From NCBI GenBank assembly GCA_020635995.1, contig JACJYS010000001.1, forward strand, positions 310,001 through 374,000: a stretch of 64,000 nucleotides of DNA, given 5' to 3'. Positions 40,601-50,200 of the stretch are shown piece after piece. A program made the position numbers and the translations under genes. The notes below the pieces were generated by a model. That model made no database searches. It was not told the origin of the DNA and saw nothing but the letters and a program-made list of their open reading frames with translations. This stretch comes from Chitinophagales bacterium. GTDB lineage: Bacteria; Bacteroidota; Bacteroidia; Chitinophagales; UBA8649. How positions within the stretch are numbered: position 1 is the first letter of the stretch; each line of letters opens with the position of its first letter.

Positions 40601-41234
40601 CACAAGTGATAGTTTAGGATTTAATTTAGATGTATCGCTACATGAAAATATATACATTATAGAAATGACAGATGAATGTGGAAGAGTAACAAGAGATTCC
40701 ATGTTGCTGGAAGTATTTGAACCACATGCAGTAGAAGATGGAGTAGCAGACACCACATTTTGTATGCACGAAATAGATATAATAACCGTAAACTACAATG
40801 GGCACAGTTATGAGTGGAATAATGGAACATTGGGAGCATCAGTAATGCCGACAGAAGCAGGAGATTACATAGTAAACTTTGTAGAGAACTACACAGGGTG
40901 TTTATTAAGTGATACGATAAATATAGGCTTAGAAGACTGCATAGCGAATTGTGTAGTATTAGCACCAACGGGTTTCAGTCCTGATGCTAGCGGAGCGAAT
41001 GATGTGTTTAGAGTAGTAACCAGCTGTGAAGAAGGCTTTGATTATTTTGAGATGACAGTGTATAACAGGTGGGGCGAATTAGTATATTACACCGATGATT
41101 GGAGAGAAGGTTGGGACGGCACATACAAAGGTAGAGATGCAGAGATAGGCGTTTACACTTATTATGTAGAATATACCAAAAGTATATCTCAAGAAAAAGG
41201 AAGTATTAAAGGAAATGTTACTTTAATAAGATAA
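34689..41234 (+). CDS. Giant T9SS type B surface protein, 2181 residues
   Basis: Signal peptide MKKLYFFILFLCFTYIRAYS. Residues about 20-300 form an N-terminal domain (ITASPDQTLPCSQTC, DDVWSGVINLPFPFCFFGQ) nearly identical to that of the next gene. A beta-helix-like section with LYVSPTGSSGNDGTKASPLD and SYITLEGGFD follows at about 400-680. At about 900-1130 are SprB-type repeats (ASVSVTGGSGNYSYLWSDGQ), as in the mobile gliding adhesin SprB. Then come Ig-like modules, two of them in a 666-bp duplication, and a CHU_C sorting domain (APTGFSPDASGANDVF). It is inferred to be a surface adhesin, possibly moved or displayed by the gliding/T9SS apparatus. Only 47 nt and no hairpin separate it from the previous gene. 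Confidence 0.9.
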   Translation: MKKLYFFILFLCFTYIRAYSQGTTGCPDITASPDQTLPCSQTCTNLSADVFEVGETNTYVVNSIPYAPPIAYNAPGGTGISVNTDDVWSGVINLPFPFCFFGQTYNSAVIGSNGAISFNTGLANGFHPWSYSASVPSTALNSAGNIFGPYHDIDPSVSGSVRWYLTGQAPCRKLIVVYQNLGYYSCTSLRTNHMMVLYETTNIIEVYVDVKPTCNSWNNGNTVIGIQNPAGNVGYTPPGRNTGSWTLTTPEAWQFVPDGPPIYTPVEWYEGSTPVGTGATINVCPPNGGATYTARTTYTRCDGLQINVEDSVHIDYEKVEVDVTPKNVFTCAGSTVTLNALSANANSFTWNPGGLTGQTVNVTPSAPTTYSVIGTNTSNGCSDTATATITFAEPVNSGCNVLYVSPTGSSGNDGTKASPLDLETALEKGACNGTIVKMALGDYTTDSTINKVTSYITLEGGFDPTINWDKISTAGATRILRTATRSTSTTTTSLIQGSGIPNEFSANPEVVAIEVNNQTGFRFQDLTIRSELTNPNIEFQGEPGVDVIGVRLNSCDQYNLVRTQINTSQAGKGGNQAWSIPAEDGGDARGLVANTNGAGTNLIQSNITAGAAGAGGNSNANGSPTPLAGSPGTTQAIQLTGTAFVTNQSSFNLAGQPRIQMDDVACTATNMDYNSASSNSWNLGIGSSPTTGSDTTITTQYSILGRKNIAYGSNNYIGFANIILDSQVLPDFDIDAPIVLGEHRICVGDNVAAYANNGGVGYIYHWTITNTNTGFVSTEITNIDQIGPLQVDTTGHYIIELRYETSCCGISAPTTKDLYVEEVPIPVMPADENICLGQTNAVTLNVGGITTNGSISWSPTNGLSPTNASPAYALPNTTTTYFATLTDSTGMCDAIDSITITVIDLILTPSSTQALCGPDGSASVSVTGGSGNYSYLWSDGQMNQTATNLQSGTYSVVVTDITEGCKDSIDVVVPTAPASLVATSAKTDALCTGSNNGEIIVELTGGSSPYTYDWSHLGTNTTKPDTFDIQQNLAPGIYTLTITDNNNCTYTTTDTINEPSSIVFSIDSVLNPSCYGSNDGFIGIRPDGGTRPYTFTWSNGMPVNYFNAKIEENNLPVGDYTLTLTDDNGCVDSITISLSSVYLTDSIYDTLCIGESYTTIQNGSFVVSSDTVLLDTLLSPAGCDSILTSFVYIHPLPTVVANTSDIAICPDDSLYLYGTGAATYVWSTGLPDSAYFTPPIGNTDYYVTGTDVNGCENRDTITVTVNPFPTVVANASPNDTLCEGEQLTLTGSGAQAPYTWLPATVSDGVAFVPMVGNSQYIVTASDANGCTDTDTINILVNPLPPVIANASDVAICEGDSIYLYGTGASTYTWNDGTQSYQDSVYFVPPVGSNDYYVTGTDVNGCNNRDTVTVTVTPAPTVVANTSDIAICPDDSLYLYGTGANTYVWSTGLPDSTYFTPPIGNTDYYVTGTDVNGCVNRDTITVTVNPFPTVVANASPNDTLCEGEQLTLTGSGAQAPYTWLPATVSDGVAFVPMVGNSQYIVTASDANGCTDTDTINIIVNPLPTVVANASDIAICEGDSIYLYGTGASTYTWSDGIQNYQDSAYFVPPAGSNDYYVTGTDVNGCENRDTVTVTVTPAPTVVANTTGNNLCTPATISLTGSGTAGVTYTWNPATVTDGTPFTPPVDTTDYIVTGTETATGCSARDTITIIIYPLPTIIATASPNDTLCEGEQLTLTGSGAQAPYTWTGGSGGITDGTPFTPAVGTTVYTVTATDANGCTNDTTITIVVHPNPTVGVNVSPNDSLCGGEQVTLNGTGAQTYTWTPNTVTDGEAFEVNQGSTVYNVTGTDANGCEGTATQTIYGYMNYEFFNTVSICEDESYTLENGTVVSQAGTYSVNFPTTANGCDSIYNTTVNVNRLLQYTPLEDIRVCSGLGVTLGVGAQNTTAIQWYVSTNGVEQSLAGNANYVNTTSDSLGFNLDVSLHENIYIIEMTDECGRVTRDSMLLEVFEPHAVEDGVADTTFCMHEIDIITVNYNGHSYEWNNGTLGASVMPTEAGDYIVNFVENYTGCLLSDTINIGLEDCIANCVVLAPTGFSPDASGANDVFRVVTSCEEGFDYFEMTVYNRWGELVYYTDDWREGWDGTYKGRDAEIGVYTYYVEYTKSISQEKGSIKGNVTLIR
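38278..39609 (+). repeat. 666-bp tandem duplication inside the 2181-residue gene
   Basis: Two copies, 38278-38943 and 38944-39609, each encode about 222 residues made of three Ig-like modules (starting TVVANTSDIAICPDDSLYLY). The nucleotide match is close but not perfect, with scattered synonymous and a few coding changes, so it predates the near-identical block in the next gene. Confidence 0.85.
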
Positions 41235-41275
41235 ATTATAACTAAGTCTTTTTTTAAGAGTTTTTTTCCTATATT

Positions 41276-41283
41276 TAGTTTTG
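41276..41283 (+). promoter_or_regulatory. -7 box of the 3751-residue gene
   Basis: TAGTTTTG fits TAnnTTTG and sits 16 nt before the ATG at 41299, leaving a leader of about 10 nt. It suggests this gene can be transcribed on its own even though it follows the previous giant gene by only 64 nt. Confidence 0.4.
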
Positions 41284-41298
41284 GTAAAACACAAACAC

Positions 41299-44200
41299 AT
41301 GAAAAAACTCTACTTTGCAGGCATATTTTTATTGTTTTTTAATACTTTTTTATATAGTCAAGGTACTGGCTGTCCGGAAATTACAGCAAGTCCAGACTTA
41401 GTTTTACCATGTACACAAACGTGTACCGATATAAGTGCTCAAGTTTTTGAGGTAGGAGAAACAAACACATATACGGTGGGTTCAATCCCATACACTCCAC
41501 CTATTGCTTATAATGCCCCAGGCGGTACTGGTGTTTCTGTAAATACAGATGATGTATGGAGTAATGTAATTAATTTACCTTTCCCTTTTTGTTTCTTTGG
41601 GCAAACATACACTTCTGCCATTATAGGCTCTAATGGAGCTATTGGTTTTAATACTGCAAGTGCAGGCGGTTATCATCCTTGGCCTTTTTCAGCCTCAGTA
41701 CCTTCTACGGCTTTAACAAGTGCAGGAAATATCTTTGGTCCTTATCACGATATTGATCCTTCTGTTTCTGGTTCAGTAAGATGGTACTTAACAGGGCAAG
41801 CTCCGTGTAGAACTTTCATTGTGGTATATCAAAACTTAGGTTATTATAGTTGTACAAGTCTTCGTACCAACCACATGATGGTACTTTATGAAACTACTAA
41901 TATAATAGAAGTATATGTGGATACTAAACCCACTTGTAATAGTTGGAATAGTGGTAATACCGTGATAGGCATTCAAAATGCTGCTGGAACAGCTGGGTAC
42001 ACACCACCGGGAAGAAACACAGGGCCATGGACATTGACAACTCCCGAAGCATGGCAGTTTGTACCAGACGGTGCTCCTATTTATAGTCCTATACAATGGT
42101 TTCAAGGAGCAACACCAATAGGCACAGGAGCAACATTAAATGTATGTCCTCCAGCAGGTGGTGCAACATATACTGCTAGAACAACCTATACAAGATGCGA
42201 TGGTTTGCAAATAAATGTAGAAGATGATGTACATATAGAATATGACGCGGTAGATGTAATAGCCAGCCCTCAAAATATTAATACTTGTGCAGGAGGATCC
42301 GCAATGCTTTCTGCAACAGCTTCAAGTACCGGATTAAATTTTCAATGGTTCAATCATTCTGGAGGATCTTTAGGGTCTGGAACAGTTTCAGGAGCAAATT
42401 CTTCAATAGTTATTACAGCACCTGGTACTCCAGGCACATACAATTATGTAGTTCAAGTAACCAGCCCATCTACAGGATGTACCGATAGAGATACAGTAAC
42501 GGTTTCAATAGCTCCACCTACCACTCAAGTTTGTAATGTAATTTATGTATCTACTACAGGAAGTGCAGCCGCGGCAGGTACTCAAGCAAATCCCACATCT
42601 TTAGCAGAAGCATTAGTGCGTGGTGCTTGTAACGGAGCTGTAGTAAAAATGGCAACAGGAACATATAATATAAATAATGCACTAACTATTCCAAGTTATA
42701 TAACTTTAGAAGGCGGATTTCAGCAAGGCAGTGCTTGGGATAAAACAAGTTTGGCTGGTGCTACAACTATTAACAGAACTACCGCCAACCCGGAAGGTGC
42801 CGCAAATGCACGAAGATTAGTAGCATTTTATGCCAATAGTGCAGATGGATTTAGACTACAAGATTTAACGATAACTACTGCTAATGCCAATCAATCAGGC
42901 ATGTCCACTTATGGTATTCACCTAACAAACTGTAGCAATTATGAAATTGTAAGGACACAGGTTTTATCGGGGAATGGAGGGAATGGAAATCCTGGAGTTA
43001 ATGGTAGTGCAGGTAGTGCAGGAAATACTGGTGGATATGGTGGTGCGGGTAGAGATAGATGTAATGGGGGTTGTGATTCTGGTGGAGGCGGAGGCGGAGG
43101 TGGAGGTGGGGGAGTCGCTGGAGCTGGAGGTGGAGGTGCCCCAGGAGGCACTAATGGAGGAGCAGGTGGAAGAGGCGGAAATGGCGCCAATGATTGTAGT
43201 ACAAATGCACAGGCAGGAACAGGAACTTCTTGTGCTGCAGGGGGTGCTCGTGGTGCTAATTCTTCTAGCACAACTGTAGGTGGTGCGGGATCAAATTGTA
43301 ATATAGTAGGAGCTGCTGGGGCAAATGGTACTAATGGTACAGCCACTTATGGGGCATTTTTTACTCCTGCTAATGGTACAAATGGAACTGCTGGACAAGG
43401 TGGAAGAGGCGGAGGCGGAGGTGGAGGTGGAGGTGAAAACACTGATGGATGTAATGCCAGTGGAAATGGAGGCTCTGGAGGCGGAGGCGGAGGCGGAGGC
43501 GGAGGGGCTGGTAGCTTTGGTACAGGAGGCGGTGCATCTTTTTCTATATATACAGTATCTAATGGTGGTGGTGCTCAAATTGTAGATTCAAGATTGTCGG
43601 CTGGAACTGCTGGTGCAGCAGGAAATGGAGGAAATGGAGGAAATGGTGGTGCTGGTGGTGCTGGTGGTGCACAACAAAATTCCTGTAGTGGTTGTGGGAG
43701 AGTAAATAGAGGTGGAAGAGGCGGAAATGGATCCGCTGGTGGAAACGGTGGAAATGGTGGAAACGGTTCTGCCGGAGTAGCGGTAGGCTTTCGCTTAAAT
43801 GGAACAACTCCTACAATTATAAATAACTTCTCGTCTTCCTCTTTATCTGCTGGCAATAATAATCCTCCAATTTTCAATCTTCCAGCCCAACCTACCATAC
43901 AAATGGACGATATTTCTTGTACAGCTACCAACATTGGTTTTTCAGCAGGAAGTAGCAATAATTGGAATTTTGGTGCAGGAAGTAGTCCTACAACAGCTAC
44001 GGGAGCAAGTATTAATACTCAATATAGCACTTTAGGTAGAAAAAATATTACCTACGCCTCAAATAGTTATGTAGGTTTTGCAAATATTATTTTAGACTCT
44101 CAAGTAGGACCTACTTTTACTACATCTGCTCCTTTTGTACAAGGGCAATATAGAGTTTGTGCAGGGTCTTCAGTTATTTTTACCGCCACAAATGGTGGAA

Positions 44201-47200
44201 CAGGCTATATTTACAATTGGAATTTAGGTGGTGGAGCTTCTCCAAACACTTATACCGGAACGAGTTTTTCAAGTGTGTCCGGAACATTTAACACTCCTGG
44301 TGTTTATACAATAGAATTGTACTATGTAACCAATTGCTGTGGAGCAAGTATTACTACAACTTTAGACTTATATGTAGAAGAACAGCCAAATGCTGTTATG
44401 CCTTCTGATGAAACAATTTGCTTAGGAGACAATACGGGCGTTCCATTAACAGTAACAGGAGGGGTAACTAATGGAAGTATATCGTGGTATCCAAGTACGG
44501 GATTAAATAATACTAATCAATATAGTGTGGTAGCATTACCTACAACCACTACAACATATACCGTTACTTTAGCAGATTCTACAGGTATTTGTACAGATGT
44601 TGATGATGTAACTATTACAGTTGTAGATTTGGTGCTTACCCCAAGTTCTTCAAATGTTATTTGTAATCAGGACGGAACAGCAAGTGTAAATGTAAGTGGT
44701 GGTAGCGGTAGTTATTCTTATTTATGGAGTAATGGACAAACCACATCATCTATTACTAATTTATATGCCGGAACATATCAAGTTTTAGTAACAGACCTTA
44801 CCTTAGGTTGTCAAGACTCTATAGATGTTACCGTTTCTCCTGCACCTACAGCAATTAATGGTTCTATGTACCAAGAAGATATACTATGCTATGGTGTTGG
44901 ATTGGGCACAGCGGCAATAAGTATTACTGGAGGAACATCTCCTTATACCTACGATTGGTCTCATTTAGCTCCCACAAGTCCAACAAATAATTTGTCAGAT
45001 ACGGCTTATAATTTAACGGCAGGAACATATACTATTTTGGTTACTGACGATAACGGCTGTACTTTTTATGATTCTGTAATAATAACAGAACCTAATCCAA
45101 TAAATATTGTAATTGATAGTTTATTGATGCCTACCTGCCATGAAAATAATGATGGATATGTAGAAATAAGAGCTGACGGAGGAACAAGACCGTTCACCTA
45201 TTCTTGGTCAAATGGAATGGCAGTTACCGTAATTAATGATGAAGTTATTGGAACAAATATGCCTGCCGATAGTCTATATCTATTTGTAGAAGATGATAAT
45301 GGTTGTATAGATTCTCTTTTAGTGGATCTCCATGTTGATTCTTTATATGGCACGATAGATACAACAGTTTGTTACAATACTAATTTAACTTTACCCGATG
45401 GCTCTAATTTAACTTTAGTTAATGATACAAATGTAATTGTTACTATTACAAATGGAAGTGGTTGCGATAGCACTATTACGGTAAATATAACTGTTGATGA
45501 ATATACCGTAGAGAATATAGATACCACAATCTGCCAAGGACAAAGTTTAACCGTAAACGGTACAACTTATAATGCCAATGGCTTCTATCAAGACACAGCG
45601 AGATACGTAATAAGTGGTTGTGATTCTATACAGTATAATATCAATCTACATATAGATAGTTTCACTGTAGAAAATATAGACACAACAATTTGTCAAGGAC
45701 AAAGTTTAACGGTAAACGGTACGACATATACCGCCAACGGCTTCTATCAAGACACAGCGAGATACTTAGTAAGCGGTTGCGATTCCATACAGTATAATAT
45801 CAATTTACATATTGATAGCTTTACCGTAGAGAATATAGATACCACAATCTGCCAAGGACAAAGTTTGACGGTAAACGGCACAACTTATACTGCAAATGGT
45901 TTCTATCAAGATACGGCACGTTATGTAGCAAGCGGTTGTGATTCTATACAATACAATATCAACCTACACATTGATAGTTTTACAGTAGAAAATATAGACA
46001 CAACAATATGCCAAGGACAAAGTTTAACCGTAAATGGCACAACTTATACTGCCAATGGATTCTATCAAGACACAGCGAGATATGTAGCAAGCGGTTGCGA
46101 TTCCATACAGTACAATATAAATCTACATATAGATAGTTTTACCGTAGAAAATATAGACACCACAATCTGTCAAGGACAAAGTTTAACCGTAAATGGCACA
46201 ACTTATACTGCCAATGGTTTCTATCAAGATACAGCGAGATACGTAGTAAGCGGTTGTGATTCTATACAATACAATATCAATCTACACATTGACAGCTTTA
46301 TTGTAGAGAATATAGATACAACCATTTGTCAAGGACAAACTTTAACAGTAAACGGGACAAGCTATACAGCAAACGGTTTCTATCAAGACACCGCAAGATA
46401 CGTAGTAAGTGGTTGTGATTCTATACAGTACAATATCAACTTACACATTGACAGTTTCACAATAGAAAATATAGATACAACAATATGCCAAGGGCAAAGT
46501 TTAACAGTAAACGGCACAACATATACCGCCAACGGTTTCTATCAAGACACAGCACGATACACTGTTTCTAACTGTGATTCTATACAGTATAATATCAATT
46601 TACATATTGATAGCTTTATAGTAGAGAATATAGACACCACAATCTGCCAAGGACAAAGTTTAACGGTAAATGGCACAACATATACCGCAAATGGTTTCTA
46701 TCAAGATACAGCGAGATACGTAATAAGCGGTTGTGATTCTATACAGTACAATATCAATTTACATATTGACAGTTTTACAGTAGAAAATATAGATACTACC
46801 ATTTGTCAAGGACAAACATTAACCGTAAATGGTGTAACTTATACTGCTAATGGCTTCTATCAAGACACGGCACGTTATGTAGTAAGTGGCTGTGATTCTA
46901 TACAGTATAATATCAACTTACATATTGATAGCTTTATAGTAGAGAATATAGACACCACCATTTGTCAAGGACAAACATTAACCGTAAATGGTGTAACTTA
47001 TACTGCTAATGGTTTCTATCAAGATACAGCGAGATACGTAGTAAGCGGTTGTGATTCTATACAATACAATATCAATCTACACATTGACAGCTTTATTGTA
47101 GAGAATATAGATACAACCATTTGTCAAGGACAAACTTTAACAGTAAACGGGACAAGCTATACAGCAAACGGTTTCTATCAAGACACAACGAGATACGTAG

Positions 47201-50200
47201 TAAGCGGTTGTGATTCTATACAATACAATATCAACTTGCATATTGACAGTTTTACTGTTGAGAATATTGATACTACTATTTGTCAAGGACAAAGTATAAC
47301 CGTAAACGGTGTAACTTATACTGCCAATGGCTTCTATCAAGACACGGCACGATACACTGTTTCTAACTGTGATTCAATACAGTATAATATCAATCTACAT
47401 ATAGACAGCTTTATAGTAGAAAATATAGATACAACAATTTGCCAAGGACAAAGTTTGACGGTAAACGGCACAACATATACAACAAATGGCTTCTATCAAG
47501 ATACAGCGAGATACGTAGTAAGTGACTGTGATTCTATTCAGTATAATATCAACTTGCACATTGACAGTTTCACAGTAGAAAATATAGACACAACTATATG
47601 TCAGGGACAAAGCTTAACCGTAAATGGTGTAACTTATAATGCCAACGGTTTCTATCAAGATACAGCGAGATACATAGTAAGCGGTTGTGATTCTATACAG
47701 TATAATATTAATCTACATATTGATAGTTTTACAGTAGAAAATATAGATACTACAATTTGTCAAGGACAAAGCTTAACCGTAAACGGTACAACTTATACCG
47801 CCAACGGCTTCTATCAAGACACAGCGAGATACGTAGTAAGCGGTTGTGATTCTATACAGTATAATATCAATTTACATATTGATAGCTTTATAGTAGAGAA
47901 TATAGACACAACAATATGTCAGGGACAAAGTTTAACGGTAAATGGCACAACATATACTGCTAATGGTTTCTATCAAGATACAGCGAGATACGTAATAAGT
48001 GGTTGCGATTCTATACAATACAATATAAATCTACATATAGATAGCTTTATCGTAGAAAATATAGATACCACCATTTGTCAAGGGCAAACTTTAACAGTAA
48101 ACGGCACAACATATACCGCCAACGGTTTCTATCAAGACACAGCACGATACACTGTTTCTAACTGTGATTCTATACAGTATAATATCAATTTACATATTGA
48201 TAGCTTTATAGTAGAGAATATAGACACCACAATCTGCCAAGGACAAAGTTTAACGGTAAATGGCACAACATATACCGCAAATGGTTTCTATCAAGATACA
48301 GCGAGATACGTAATAAGCGGTTGTGATTCTATACAGTACAATATCAATTTACATATTGACAGTTTTACAGTAGAAAATATAGATACTACCATTTGTCAAG
48401 GACAAACATTAACCGTAAATGGTGTAACTTATACTGCTAATGGCTTCTATCAAGACACGGCACGTTATGTAGTAAGTGGCTGTGATTCTATACAGTATAA
48501 TATCAACTTACATATTGATAGCTTTATAGTAGAGAATATAGACACCACCATTTGTCAAGGACAAACATTAACCGTAAATGGTGTAACTTATACTGCTAAT
48601 GGTTTCTATCAAGATACAGCGAGATACGTAGTAAGCGGTTGTGATTCTATACAATACAATATCAATCTACACATTGACAGCTTTATTGTAGAGAATATAG
48701 ATACAACCATTTGTCAAGGACAAACTTTAACAGTAAACGGGACAAGCTATACAGCAAACGGTTTCTATCAAGACACAACGAGATACGTAGTAAGCGGTTG
48801 TGATTCTATACAATACAATATCAACTTGCATATTGACAGTTTTACTGTTGAGAATATTGATACTACTATTTGTCAAGGACAAAGTATAACCGTAAACGGT
48901 GTAACTTATACTGCCAATGGCTTCTATCAAGACACGGCACGATACACTGTTTCTAACTGTGATTCAATACAGTATAATATCAATCTACATATAGACAGCT
49001 TTATAGTAGAAAATATAGATACAACAATTTGCCAAGGACAAAGTTTGACGGTAAACGGCACAACATATACAACAAATGGCTTCTATCAAGATACAGCGAG
49101 ATACGTAGTAAGTGACTGTGATTCTATTCAGTATAATATCAACTTGCACATTGACAGTTTCACAGTAGAAAATATAGACACAACTATATGTCAGGGACAA
49201 AGCTTAACCGTAAATGGTGTAACTTATAATGCCAACGGTTTCTATCAAGATACAGCGAGATACATAGTAAGCGGTTGTGATTCTATACAGTATAATATTA
49301 ATCTACATATTGATAGTTTTACAGTAGAAAATATAGATACTACAATTTGTCAAGGACAAAGCTTAACCGTAAACGGTACAACTTATACCGCCAACGGCTT
49401 CTATCAAGACACAGCGAGATACGTAGTAAGCGGTTGTGATTCTATTCAGTATAATATCAATTTACATATTGATAGCTTTATAGTAGAGAATATAGACACA
49501 ACAATATGTCAGGGACAAAGTTTAACGGTAAATGGCACAACATATACTGCTAATGGTTTCTATCAAGATACAGCGAGATACGTAATAAGTGGTTGCGATT
49601 CTATACAATACAATATAAATCTACATATAGATAGCTTTATCGTAGAAAATATAGATGCCACCATTTGTCAAGGGCAAACTTTAATCGTAAACGGTACTAC
49701 TTATAACGTTAATGGTTTCTATCAAGATACAGCTAGATATGTAGTAAGTGGCTGTGATTCTATACAATACAATATTAACCTACATATAGATAGCTTCACC
49801 GTAGAAAATATAGATACAACAATTTGCCAAGGACAAAGTTTGACGGTAAACGGCACAACATATACAACAAATGGTTTCTATCAAGATACAGCGAGATACG
49901 TAATAAGCGGTTGTGATTCTATACAGTACAATATCAATTTACATATTGACAGTTTTACAGTAGAAAATATAGATACTACCATTTGTCAAGGACAAAGTTT
50001 AACCGTAAACGGTACAACTTATAATGCCAATGGCTTCTATCAAGACACGGCACGATACGCTGTTTCTAACTGTGATTCCATACAATACAATATTAACTTA
50101 CATATAGATAGTTTCACTGTAGAAAATATAGACACCACCATTTGCCAAGGACAAAGTTTAACGGTAAACGGCACAACTTATACTACCAATGGTTTCTATC

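Noticed and set aside
41281..41298. TTG start six codons ahead of the 3751-residue gene
   Set aside because: It falls in the likely promoter box, and the following ATG begins the signal peptide shared with the paralogue.
42939..43958. Long Pro-rich open frames on the minus strand over the Gly-rich insert
   Set aside because: They are the complements of Gly codons (GGN read as NCC); they have no other support.
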